From: Ottelia alismoides
Lineage: Eukaryota; Streptophyta; Magnoliopsida; Alismatales; Hydrocharitaceae
NCBI GenBank assembly: GCA_037367405.1
Contig: JAZKJV010005774.1
Coordinates: forward strand, 620,001-684,000
Reading direction: 5' to 3'
Length of the DNA stretch: 64,000 nucleotides
Each line of letters opens with the position of its first letter. The first letter of the stretch is position 1. Of the stretch, positions 34,872-47,000 are shown piece by piece. The position numbers and the translations under genes were made by a program. The notes beneath the pieces are model-generated. The model was not told the origin of the DNA and did not search any database. It saw only the letters and a program-made list of their open reading frames with translations.

Positions 34872-35888
34872 TTCCCTAGCATGACTCTCTGGAGATTTTC
34901 AGAGGTTTGTTGTTGGCTTATCAGTTATACAGATACCGAGATCCTATCAGGAGGTTTTACACAGTGGTCCATGGCGTCTAGCCATGGAAGAGGAGATGGC
35001 TGCCTTACAGTCTCGTGGTACACGGAGTGTTAACTCTACTCCCTAGGTGCTTTGGTTGTTGGCAGTAAATGGGTGTTTACAGTGAAACACCGTGCAGATG
35101 GTTCTGTGGACTGATACAAGGCCAAGTTGGTTTCTTGTGGATTCACCCAAACTTATGGGGTGGATTATCATGACACCTTTTCTCCCGTTACGTGTCACTC
35201 TACACTACGTGTTCTTATTGCCATTGTTGTGGTACATGACTGGACACTTTTCCAATTAGATGTCAAGAATGCTTTCTTATATGGAGATTTGCATGAGGAA
35301 GTGTATATGCGGCAACCACCGCGGTTTACTGCTGAGGGGGAGTCCAGTATGGTGTGCAAACTTCACAAGGCCATATATGGCCTTAAGCAGAGCTTGAGGC
35401 TTGGTTCCAGAAGCTCTCGGAGTTGATTGAACAACAAGGTTTTGTTAGATCTTCTGCAGATCATTCTCTTTTTGTTAAGAGAACCCGAACAGGTTTTCTT
35501 GCTATTTTCCTCTATGTGGATTATATTATTGTTACAAGCCGTGATGACCAGGGCATTTAGGCATCTAAGGAGTTTCTTGGACAACAGTTTGTGACCAAGG
35601 ATCTTGGTAAGCTGCGGTATTTTCTTGGCTTGGAATTTGCAAGAAATCGGTAGGGTATGCTAATGACGCAAAGGAAATATGTCATTGATCTTCTATCTGA
35701 GATGGGTATGATAGGATGCAGACCTGCTACTACTCCAATGGATTCCAATGTTAGGTTATATGATGATGACTTTGCGGAGGTGGATAAGAGACAATACAAA
35801 GAGCTGGTAGGGAAGCTATTGTATGTCACTATTACCAGACCTGATATATCGTTTGTTGTCAGCAGGGTCAGCTAGTTTATGGAACAGC
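34872..35888 (+). pseudogene. Copia-5 reverse transcriptase, left part
   Basis: 5'-truncated. It holds the RT lead-in (WRLAMEEEMAAL-like), then [46 protein letters not shown], and DLLSEMGMIGCRPATTPMD to VVSRVS. The catalytic box at 35513-35524 reads YVDY instead of YVDD, so a metal-binding Asp is lost. Frameshifts occur near 35400 and 35560-35650. The chromovirus inserted at 35889, and the reading resumes at 48263. Confidence 0.85.
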
Positions 35889-38800
35889 TGTGAACCCTCA
35901 GGATCCAGGTACCCGTTAATCACACATTTGCACTATTATTCACATGAGATCGCAGAAGTTACAGAAAAGCAAGGAAATTTTTTCTTTTTTTTAATAATTT
36001 CATCTGACATTCACATCCATATTTATAACCACAAGCTAATAAAACAATTGGCACCAAAATCTCATTTCATTAATTTCCATATGATTTTACAACATGTACA
36101 ATGTCTGCTAGTACATACAACATCCCAAAAATTGACTGAAGAGAAGAAGCATTTTACACTATCAATTGAACTAAAAACTGTAATAAAAACCACATACCGT
36201 TTGGTATAGACCTTGTCTCCTGGAACCATGTATACCTACTGAGCTGCTACTGATCAGCAGGCTGTTTGCCTGCCAAACATGTTAGGAAAGAAGAGGCGTC
36301 AGCAGGCGCTGGTACCTCCCAAAAATTTATAAAAATAATAGGCATTTATTGTGATCAAAAGAAAGCAAGTAGAGAGGCATGAGTAACTCAAATTAAAATT
36401 TAATTTTACTTGCAACTGAAAAGGTTTCCAAATTTCTAGCAATCACCTCTCATGATCAACCATTATCCAGACATTTCCCACATAAGTATATTTCTATGGT
36501 GACTAACTGATCATAAGTATGTATATTTTATTCTCATATTACTCAGAGATCATATTTTTGGATTTTGATGATGGGAAAGATAAGATGAGAAGATATAATG
36601 ATTTATTTAATTCTTAAGTCTAGTGGATAGTCTGTGGTCTTGGTTCTTGTGAAACCTCACACTATGACTCTAAGACTTGGGGAATGTCTTAGGGTTGGGG
36701 TGCCTGCGTAGGCATGCGGTGTTGTATAATGCATCCTAACTAAGTTCCCAACACGTCCACTAGCTTAATGAGATTTCGAATTAGATTATAGTCTTTTCCA
36801 TTTATTCAACTTTAATTGTAATCCCTTAAAACCTCAAGTGCAACCGTCTCAGATGTAACTAGATGATGTAGATATAGAAATGGATGATCTGGATGTAAAA
36901 TCAATCCCTTCAATCCTCTGTGCAACAGCCTCAATGTAACTCTAGATGATGTAGATATAGATATGGAGGATCTGGATGTAAAATTGCCAAGTCTGTTGGC
37001 GAAAGAAAAACTCAAGCGGTGAAGAAGCCTACAAATGGCTCTTCCGTCTCGCCCTCTAATTGGAAGGACGGTCCAATAGAGGGATAGGTCTACTCCCAAA
37101 CTACGCCACTGAGACGGGTGAGAGAGACTTCCCGGAAAAGTCGCTCTAGAAAAAAAAACAGCCCGACCGGTAGCGGGCAACCGAGCTCGTACGTAAAACT
37201 GAAAACCAAGGATCCCCCGCCTGGGTATCCTAATACACAGGGTCAGCGGAATGGTCTAAAGTCGGGATCCCAACGAGGCGTAAAAACACTGCGAGCTTGC
37301 GTAAAAACCGAAAAGGGACTGGGATCCTAGACCTGCGCACTTGGCGGCCGCTGCCCTGACTGGGCTTCCTATCTCCCGCCCAGTTGAGGGTCACCGCGCC
37401 CTCGCACAGTCAGGTAAAGGATTACCATGACCTGCAATCCAGATTATAAGTCATCACTGATTTACATCACCAACCATCTCAAGATTTCAGAATAATATAG
37501 ATCACAAAAGTCCCTTGATTTGCTAAATCGATTAGTGTAGAGGTTTAGCACTGGATATGTGATTTATAAGGGCTGCAACAATAATATTGGATATCAAAAA
37601 GATTTTCAGCTACTTGAATTAGTCAGATCAACGTACTTCTCCAAAATTTTTCCAAAGTAATATGTAGCGCACTGACTAGATTAGATTATTGAGAGTATAA
37701 TACATCAGATGTAAACATTCACTATATATGTCATTCCTTCACAGAAAAGTTCGTGTATGATTGATTGTAAGAATAAGAACATCTTCACTTACTGATCAAC
37801 ATAATTCTCAACAACCGACATCAGATTCCATTGTTGGCAAGCAATTATACTTTTCTTAACTCTCTCTTCTACTAATTAAGAGTCAAAGGAGTGACTCACC
37901 GATTTCGATCATTGATGATTTTATCATCTCCAAACTTGTCCTTCCTAAAAGGAAATAGTAGTGCAGCCCCTCCACGCGGAGGGAAGAATGACTTGCAAGA
38001 TAGACTTTCAAACATAAAAAAAAATTCGTCTGAATGTTTCCGTAGTTATTGCCCTAGAATAGATTGCCTATGTGAAGTTTCAACCTTTTGTAGTATAAAA
38101 GAATAGGTAAAATGATGTTAATCCATCGTAATCTTAAAAGGTTGTTGATGGAGAGGTCCTTCTGTGACATAGGTTGCTCCTTATATACAGAAGAAATAAA
38201 AGATTAGGGTGCCTGATCAGCTTCTTTCAAACAAGTTTCCATCTTATAGTGTTGCCTCATCAACTAGATCTTCCATAATTTGAATAGCAACATTGTGATA
38301 AATTTCAGTAGATACAACTTGTATCAAGTGCTTATGTTCTGAGTGGAAAACTCCACTATATGTTGATGAATTAGCATCCTCCAGTATGTTGCTGCTCCTA
38401 CTCCTCATGTTGAGGGATTCGAATCAATTTCTGGTCAGCACCTTGGTTGTTATGGATGGATAACAGATTTTGCATTTAAGAATAAGTATTCTCCATTCCC
38501 ATGCATACACTCTAACTTCTAATGCCTACAAATATGTTGATGCATTTTATGGAAAATCGTTTTTCCATATCTTCCACTAAATTAGCCCACTGAAATAAGT
38601 TTGAATGAAATGCATCAAACAATATTAGGATAGATTTATGTAAATTAATGTTTAATGCAGCAGATCTTGACATCGATATTGATAGTGGACTCAAACCTTT
38701 CAATGTTTTTTTTAACATGAGAACTGAATACATTGTACCATCAATAGTTGGCCAGACATTCCAATCTTTAATTTCACTTCAACCTGAGTTATCACACAAA

Positions 38801-40145
38801 AATCAACGGATCATTTCCAAACAAATCATAGAGTCCATCAAACAAACGCATCATCATAGTCCCAAAACATCAATTTAATCATATAACTCATGAAGCATGC
38901 ATGTATATGTTGGGAAGAAATGCAAAAATTTCAAATCCAGTGACCAGATGGAGTTTTGAATACACATTTGGATCATTAGATTTCATGGAAATAACATGCA
39001 TGGCATCAAAAGTATGATCTGATGGTACATGCTTGGCAGCAAAAAGGAGAGGAGGGATTGTACCTCAATTTACTTCAATTTGGAGCTTGTATTATTACTG
39101 GACAGCAGCAAATTTGGACTTTAATAAGGCTCTAGACCCTCAGCTACAGCATGCTACAACTCCTTGGAGGGTTGACGAGTAGTAGCAGTTTGCTGCAAAT
39201 GAGGAGCAGCAATGGCTGCTATTTGGGGCTTCTCCTGGACTTCCAGATTTGCATGGAGTTTAGCCTCCAACCATAGCAAGAGCAGAAGCTTCACTGGGAA
39301 AGTTGCTTGAGATGCTTCTCGGTAGCGAGAATTTAGAGAAATTGGGTGAAATTGGAAAGAACAGAAAAAGAATAGAGAATACGTTGAGAATTTAGAGGTG
39401 AAATGATGAAGAAAAAGGGAGAGAAAAGGGGCTTCGTTGGGAGTGAAAGATGGAGGGGAAAAAATCCCAAACGATGGGATTTATAGGAAAAAGAGGGAGA
39501 GAGGGGAAGGTTCTCGGAACCTTCCTCTTCTCTTTTATTTTTGACACATGACATCATATCCAATGATGTCAAAAAAACATTAATTAACTTTTTTTTTGTG
39601 GCTGTCTGCATGCAGTCGCCTGTTACAACACTTTTTTTTATTATTTTTTTCTCTCAATTATTTAAGACGTTAAAATGGACCGTATTCGCACATCGAGCAT
39701 CCGATTTCGACGCGTAGTATCTTGAATTGATCGTATCGGGACGACGATCAATGGACGATGATCAATTTGAGTATAATGTTGATATACTTCCGATCGGGTT
39801 TTGAATACCCGAAATTTTTGGATATGGTTTTTGTTTAAGATTAAATTTTGTGATTTAAAAATATCAAACGACATCCGATTGACGAACGGTCGATTCCGTT
39901 GGTCATGTTTCGTCGAACCGGATCTAATGATGGTCTTGATTCGTTTCGTGGTTTCCGAATTTTTGTCGCGGCTTTTTCACGGCGTGCATTACGAAGCGAC
40001 CGATTTTTGGTCGATTTCACTCGAATGCCTTTTGATTTACAATAAATTGATTGTTTTAGGTCATTTAATGTTGACGAATAACTTTATTGGGTTAGTCGGA
40101 CCTTATTCGGGTCGAGTTCGGGTTTGTTAGAATCCGGATGTTACA
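35889..40145 (-). repeat. Chromovirus 3' LTR (4257 bp)
   Basis: Left copy. A minus-strand TATA box lies in CCTATAAATCCC (about 39479-39490), so U5/R would be unusually long (about 3.5 kb). It contains an 83-bp tandem duplication (about 36861 and 36944) and a block at 37130-37400 with several GGATCC-containing words. Against the right LTR it has an extra 40-odd bases near 38950-38990 and an extra GGACGATGATCAAT-type piece near 39750. Open frames are small and not supported. Confidence 0.9.
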
Positions 40146-40312
40146 ATTATAAAAACCTCAAAGGGAGTCTCGTCCTCGAGACTCGAGTTAAGGTCATTTA
40201 TGTGTCTTGTTTGTATTTCTTCTGGCCATAAAAATCTCAAAGGGTTTTGAACTCATAAAAACCTCAAAGAGAACTTGAGCCATATATTTTAACATGTATC
40301 CAATTACAAAAG
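40146..40312 (-). other. Region between chromodomain and 3' LTR
   Basis: Contains three copies of a word like ATAAAAACCTCAAAG (40146, 40228, 40256). No standard purine tract abuts the LTR on the minus strand. Confidence 0.5.
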
Positions 40313-40747
40313 CTAGTTTTGATTTTTACCTCTGAAAAGTTGCAGGTATCGTGTCCGCATGTCGGCTTTGGTCTTCCACGTCGCCTTTTTGATGCTGTGA
40401 CGGTGCCACAACACCTTGACAAATGGAATCTCTTTGCTGTAAAGCATCCTCACAGCACGGTCAAGTATCTGTATCGGCTTCTCCTCGTATGTCAAATCAG
40501 GCTCCACGTCTAAATTCTCGTAACTGATGACGTGTCGAGGATCGTGTACATATTTCCTCAAGTTGGATACGTGGAAGACATCATGGATAGCTGAAAGATG
40601 TGGAGGAAGCGCTACTCGATAAGCAACCTTCCCCACTCTGGCCAGAATCTCAAAAGGATCCACATATCGCGGTGCGAGCTTGCCACGAACACCGAATCTC
40701 TGTATTTCCTTCATGGGAGATACACGGAGAAATACCCAATCTCCCAC
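40313..40747 (-). pseudogene. Integrase C-terminus and chromodomain-like tail
   Basis: 144-codon open frame. The N-terminal part GDWVFLRVSPMKEIQRF is the gypsy integrase GPY/F-type region, with LAPRYVDPFEILARVG. Then come HDVFHVSNLRKYVHDP and a C-terminal segment PIQILDRAVRMLYSKEIPFVKV, whose LWHRHSIKKATWK continuation matches chromodomain-like modules of plant chromoviruses of the Tekay/Del clade. Chromodomains can guide insertion towards particular chromatin. The frame is joined to the integrase core only if about 76 bases (40748-40823), which have splice-site-like ends, are removed. Confidence 0.8.
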
Positions 40748-40823
40748 CTATAATTTACAGAAATGGCATTAATATGCGATTAAGCTAATTTTGTAATAAA
40801 AGAAAGATAAGAAGATTGGATAC
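40748..40823 (-). other. Possible 76-nt intron in chromovirus pol
   Basis: On the minus strand the codons for DLEFQ (ending CAG) are followed by GTATCC, AT-rich sequence and TTATAG, and then by GTGGGAGATTGGG (VGDW). Family members read EFxVGDW without interruption. The interval is AT-rich with GT-AG ends and lies between codons. It may be an intron or an insertion. Confidence 0.45.
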
Positions 40824-42110
40824 CTGAAACTCCAAATCTCTTCTCCGACGATCCGTATAGCTCTCCTGGTGGCTCTATGCCGTCAGAAGCCTCCGTCTCA
40901 CAAGATCAACAGCTATCGTGGTCTCCTTCAAGAGATCTACGGAATATAAAGCACGATCACCTACCTCACGCCAACTGAGAGGTGTGAGGCATCTCCGCCC
41001 GTATAGGACTTCGAATGGTGCCACGCCAATACTGGAGTGATAGCTGTTGTTGTACGTGAATTCCACTAATGGCAAATGATCCTTCCAGGACCTTCTCCAC
41101 TCCAAAGTGCAAGCGTGGATCAAATCCTCTAGTGTCTGAATGGTGCGCTCACTCTGCCCATCTGTCTGCGGATGGTATGCAGAACTCAGCTCTGTCTGTA
41201 GTGCTGACATGAACTGGTGTCAATAATGTGACGTGAATCTCGAATCCCTGTCAGACACCACCTCTCGTGGTATACCATGCAGTCTGATGATGTTCTGCAC
41301 ATACAGCTTGGCCAATCTGGATGGAGTGTAAGTTGTGTTGACAGGTATGAAATGGGCTGACTTGGTCAACCTATCAACAATGACCCAAATGGAATCATGG
41401 CCTCCTGACGTCTTCGGCAGACCTGTGACAAAATCCATGGAAATGCTCTCCCACTTCCATTCGGGAATGGAGAGAGACTGCAGTAATCCTAGTGGTCTCC
41501 TGTGCTCAGCTTTGACCATCTGACAGGTCATGCATCTGCTAACATGTAACGCCCCATCGCGCTTCATTCCATCCCACCAGAAATGTCGACGCAGATCACG
41601 GTACATCTTCGTACTGCCTGAATGGATAGATAATCGTGAACTGTGTGCCTCATCTAGAATGTTTCTGCGAAGCTGCTCATTATTGGGTACAACGACCCGT
41701 CCTGCCTTCCATAAAATAGACTCTGCCATGACAAAATCATCAAATTCATCCTTGATGGCGCGCATGTATCTATCTCGGATCCAAGGATCTGTCTTCTGGC
41801 CCTCTACAATACGGTCCCAAAGGTTGCTGTATCGAGGAGGCACGGCGGTAGAAATGGATGCGCTCTCCTGAGGATGCCAATCGCTCAAAGCTGCAAGCGT
41901 ATCCCATGTGTATAGCCAGTTCGCCGTACCCTCTGCATGCGCTCTCCTACTAAGTGCATCAGCCACCACGTTTCCCTTACCGGGATGGTAAGAGATTGTG
42001 CAATCATAATCCTTCAGCAATTCGAGCCATCTGCGATGTCTCATGTTCAGCTCCTTCTGATCAAAGATGTACTTCAGACTCTTGTGATCTGTAAAAATCT
42101 CGAAGTTCAC
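40824..42110 (-). pseudogene. Chromovirus RNase H end and integrase
   Basis: Minus-strand frame [20 protein letters not shown] and [16 protein letters not shown] close the RNase H/connection region. The integrase follows: zinc-binding HHCC region (H in [15 protein letters not shown], then [11 protein letters not shown]), and a catalytic core with [22 protein letters not shown] and AYHPQTDGQSERTIQTLED, which carry the D, D and E. A TGA after TSHY (where the family has Trp) and a TAG after RRRLLTA (where related elements have Gln) interrupt it. Both are one C-to-T or G-to-A change away from sense. The enzyme would insert element DNA into chromatin. Confidence 0.85.
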
Positions 42111-43028
42111 CCCATAAAGATAGTGGCATCAGATCTTCAAGGCGAAGACAACTGCAGCCAACTCCAAGTCATGTGTGGGGTAGTTCCGCTCGTGCGGTCT
42201 CAACTGCCGTGATGCGTAAGCAATCACCTGTCCTCTCTGCATCAATACTGCTCCTAGACTTTTTCCGGATGCATCTGTGTATACTGCATAGTCCTGAGTG
42301 CCTGAAGGAAGAGCAAGAATAGGTGATGTAGTCAACCTCACCTTCAGTGTCTGGAAGGCCTGTTCACATGAATCATTCCAAATGAATGGAACTCCCTTCT
42401 GCGTCAATCGTGTCAATGGACGGACGATGCGTGAAAATCCGCTGACGAAGCGTCTGTAATAACCTGCTAGCCCAAGGAAGCTCCGAATTTGCGTGACAGT
42501 CTTGGGCTGCTGCCAAAACATAACTGCATCTATCTTTGCAGGATCAATCGCGATACCTGCTCCAGAAATGATGTGCCCCAAAAATGAGACCTGGGATAAC
42601 CAGAACTCATACTTACTCAACTTGGCATATAGCTTGTGCTCTCGCAATGTGTCCAAAACAATCCGTAGATCATTCGCATGATCCCATTCATTCCGTGAAT
42701 AGATGAGCACATCATCGATGAACACCACTACAAACTTGTCCAAGTATGGACGGAAGATACGGTGCATCATATCCATGAAAGCCGCAGGTGCATTGGTGAG
42801 CCCAAACGGTATCACCACAAACTCGTAGTGTCCATAGTGAGTCTTGAAGGCTGTCTTCGGAACGTCCGACTCGCGAATCCTCAGCTGATGGTAGCCTGAG
42901 CGAAGATCGATCTTCGAGAAAATCGAAGATCCTTGGAGTTGGTCGAACAAATCATCGATACGTGGCAAAGGATAACGGTTCTTCACCGTTCTCTTGTTCA
43001 GTTGCCTGTAATCGATGCATAACCTCAT
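42111..43028 (-). CDS. Chromovirus reverse transcriptase / RNase H (open for 299 codons)
   Basis: The best preserved coding segment of the window. It starts inside RT at [20 protein letters not shown]. It contains [29 protein letters not shown], the catalytic [11 protein letters not shown] (FIDD, the gypsy form of YxDD), [11 protein letters not shown] and the RNase H start [18 protein letters not shown] with its catalytic Asp. It ends at a TGA (after FALKI) where the family has Trp before xHYLYG, after which the frame continues unchanged. The true protein would begin upstream in the protease; the frame joins after a +1 change in a C5 homopolymer at 43066-43070 (G5 on the coding strand). Confidence 0.88.
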
Positions 43029-43740
43029 GGATCCATCCTTCTTCTTGACAAATAGAACCGGAGCACCCCCAAGGTGAAGTGCTTGGCCTCACGAATCCCA
43101 AGTCAAGTAATTCCTGCAACTGCACCTTCAGTTCCCTCAACTCGGCTGGTGCCATACGATATGGTGCCATAGAGATCGGTTGTGTATCTGGTAACAATGT
43201 GATCTCGAACTCGATCTCTCTCTCAGGAGGTAATCCTGATAGCTCATCAGGAAACATGCCAGGGTATTCTGATACTACTCGGATGTCCTGTGTCATTGGA
43301 TCCTGGTCAGATACCTCTCGAACAAATGCAAGGTATGAATCACAACCCTGATCAATAAGTCGCTGGGCTCGCAACACTGAAATGTACTCCATGGTGGAGT
43401 CATGCAAAGTACCTTCAAAAGTGAACTCGGGTAGATCAGGAATCCTGAAGACAACTGTCTTTCTAAAGCAATCAACTAGTGCATGATGAGCGGATAACCA
43501 ATCCATGCCCAAAATCAAGTCGAACTCATCAAGCTGTAAGAGTAGACAATCTGCGATCATTTCATGTCAATCAGTATATGCAAGTATCTGACTATCAGTG
43601 AAATAATGAACATTTGGCCCTCGGATGTGATATGGAGAAGAGAGAGTCTCTGCGACTCTACCTAAAGAAGCAAGTAGTATCGAAGCAAGAAAAGAATGTG
43701 TCGCTCCAGAATCAAATGAAACATGGAAAGCTCGATAAGA
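42952..43740 (-). pseudogene. Chromovirus protease and RT N-terminus
   Basis: On the minus strand a retropepsin active site FDSGATHSFLAS lies at about 43715-43680. After a TGA near 43565 comes DEFDLILGMDWLSAHHALVDC, the C-terminal protease motif, then the linker and the RT start [38 protein letters not shown] and SPWG. An extra G in the coding-strand G run (43066-43070) shifts the frame, so the ORF ends in a nonsense tail at 42952. Upstream the frame enters a region that should encode gag. Confidence 0.83.
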
Positions 43741-44051
43741 GCAGTCAGTATGTGTGCTAGCTGGTCAGTTGTTTCCTGGCCTGGTCGGGATGCCATGGTT
43801 CTGCATGAGAACCATAATTACTCGTAAAACTACCATTTGTAGATACTTATAACATATGCCTTTTCTTTTCTTAGGATATAATATGAAATTAATGAAATTG
43901 GTAACATATGTGGTTATTTAATTTGAATGTCATATTTCCCTTCTCAGGCTCACGACAGGTCGGAACACTGTCGTTATCCGAGATCTTAATGCGATTGGAT
44001 TTGTAATACTACGAACGTACGTATCGGGGTACCACTACTCTGATACCAAAT
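43741..44051 (-). other. Chromovirus leader and PBS; gag absent
   Basis: Only about 310 bases separate the protease from the LTR, too little for Gag (normally several hundred codons). A minus-strand ATG at 43795 (MASRPGQETTDQLAH) leads after a few codons into the protease region, which suggests a deletion of almost all gag. PBS: the minus strand from about 44049 reads TGGTATCAGAGTAGTGG, complementary to initiator tRNA-Met, three bases from the LTR. Confidence 0.8.
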
Positions 44052-47000
44052 TGTAAACCCCTCAGGATCCGGGTACCCGTTAATCACACATTTGCACTAT
44101 TATTCACATGAGATCGCAGAAGTTACAGAAAAACAGGGAATTTTTTTTAATAATTTCATCTGACATTCACATCCATATTTATAACCACAAGCTAATAAAA
44201 CAATTGGCACCAAAATCTCATTTCATTAATTTCCATATGATTTTACAACATGTACAATGTCTGCTAGTACATACAACATCCCAAAACTTTGACTGAAGAG
44301 AAGAAGCATTTTACACTATCAATTGAACTAAAAACTGTAATAAAAACCACATACCGTCTGGTATAGACCTTGTCTCCCACAACCATGTATACCTACTGAG
44401 CTGCTACTGATCAGCAGGCTGTTTGCCTGCCGAACATGTTAGGAAAGAAGAGGCGTCAGCAGGCGTTGGTACCTCCCAAAAATTTATAAAAATAACAGAC
44501 ATTTATTGTGATCAAAAGAAAGCAAGTAGAGAGGCATGAGCAACTCAAATTAAAATTTAATTTTACTTGCAACTGAAAAGGTTTCCAAATTTCTAGCAAT
44601 CACCTCTCATGATCAACCATTATCCCGACATTTCCTACATAAGTATATTTCTATGGTGACTAACTGATCATAAGTATGTATATTTTATTCTCATATTACT
44701 CAGAGATCATATTTTTGGATTTTGATGATGGGAAAGATAAGATGAGAAGATATAATGATTTATTTAATTCTTAAGTCTAGTGGATACTCTGTGGTCTTGG
44801 TTCTTGTGAAACCTCACACTATGACTCTAAGACTTGGGGAATGTCTTAGGGTTGGAGTGCCTCCGTAGGCATGCGGTGTTGTATAATGCATCCTAACTAA
44901 GTTCCCAATACGTCCACTAGCTTAATGAGATTTCGAATTAGATTATAGTCTTTTCCATTTATTCAACTTTAATTGTAATCCCTTAAAACCTCAAGTGCAA
45001 CCGTCTCAGATGTAACTCTAGATGATGTAGATATAGAAATGGATGATCTGGATGTAAAATCAATCCCTTCAATCCTCTGTGCAACAGCCTCAATGTAACT
45101 CTCGATGATGTAGATATAGATATGGAGGATCTGGATGTAAAATCGCCAAGTCTGTTGGCGAAAGAAAAACTCAAGCGGTGAAGAAGCCTACAAATGGCTC
45201 TTCCGTCTCGCCCTCTAATTGGAAGGACGGTCCAATAGAGGGATAGGTCTACTCCCAAACTACGCCACTGAGACTGGTGAGAGAGACTTCCCGGAAAAGT
45301 CGCTCTAGAAAAAAAAACAGCCCGACCGGTAGTGGGCAACCGAGCTCGTACGTAAAACTGAAAACCAAGGATCCCCCGCCTGGGTATCCTAAAACAGAGG
45401 GTCAGCGGAATGGTCTAAAGTCGGGATCCCAACGAGGCGTAAAAACACTGCGAGCTCGCGTAAAAATCGAAAAGGGACTGGGATCCTAGACCCGCGCACT
45501 TGGCGGCCGCTGCCCTAACTTGGCTTCCTATCTCCCGCCCAGTTGAGGGTCACCGCGCCCTCGCACGGTCAGGTGTAAGGATTACCATGACCGGCAATCC
45601 AGATTATAAGTCATCACTGATTTACATCACCAACCATCTCAAGATTTCAGAATAATATAGATCACAAAAGTCCCTTGATTTGCTAAATCGATTAGTGTAG
45701 AGGTTTAGCACCGGATATGTGATTTATAAGGGCTGCAGCAATAATATTGGATATCAAAAAGATTTTCAGCTACTTGAATTAGTCAGATCAACGTACTTCT
45801 CCAAAAAATTTCCAAAGTAATATGTAGCGCACTGACTAGATTAGATTATTGAGAGTATAATACATCAGATGTAAAGATTCACTATATATGCCATTCCTTC
45901 ACAGAAAAGTTCGTGTATGATTGATTGTAAGAATAAGAACATCTTCACTTACTGATCAACATAATTCTCAACAACCGACATCAGATTCCATTGTTGGCAA
46001 GCAATTATACTTTTCTTAACTCTCTCTTCTACTATGAGTTAATGAATTAAGAGTCAAAGGAGTGACTCACCGATTTCGATCATTGATGATTTTATTATCT
46101 CCAAACTTGTCCTTCCTAAAAGGAAATAGTAGTGCAGCCCCTCCCCGCGGAGGAAGAATGACTTGCAAGATAGACTTTCAAACATAAAAAAAATTCGTCA
46201 GAATGTTTCCGTAGTTATTGCCCTACAATAGATTGCCTATGTGAAGTTTCAACCTTTTGTAGTATAAGAGAATAGGTAAAATGATGTTAATCCATCATAA
46301 TCTTAAAAGGTTGTTGATGGAGAGGTCCTTCTGTGACACAGGTTGCTCCTTATATACAGAAGAAATAAAAGATTAGGGTGCCTGATGAGCTTCTTTCAAA
46401 CAAGTTTCCATCTTATAATGTTGCCTCATCAACTAGATCTTCCATAATTTGAATAGCAACATTGTGATAAATCTCAGTAGATACAACTTGTATCAAGTGC
46501 TTATGTTCTGAGTGGAAAACTCCACTATATGTTGATGAATTAGCATCCTCCAGTATGTTGCTGCTCCTACTCCTCATGTTGAGGGATTCGAATCAATTTC
46601 TGGTCAGCACCTTGGTTGTTATGGATGGATAACAGATTTTGCATTTAAGAATAAGTATTCTCCATTCCCATGCATACACTCTAACTTCTAATGCCCACAA
46701 ATATGTTGATGCATTTTATGGAAATTCGTTTTTCCATATCTTCCACTAAATTAGCCCACTGATATAAGTTTAAATGAAATGCATCAAACAATATTAGGAT
46801 AGATTTATGTAAATTAAAGTTTAATGCAGCAGATCTTGACATCGATATTGATAGTGGACTCAAACCTTTCAATGTTTTTTTTAACATGAGAACTGAATCC
46901 ATTGTAACATCAATAGTTGGCTAGACATTCCAATCTTTAATTTCACTTCAACCCGAGTTATCACACAAAAATCAACGGATCATTTCCAAACAAATCATAG

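Noticed and set aside
41335..43351. Plus-strand open frames across the chromovirus pol region
   Set aside because: Shadows of the minus-strand RT and integrase.
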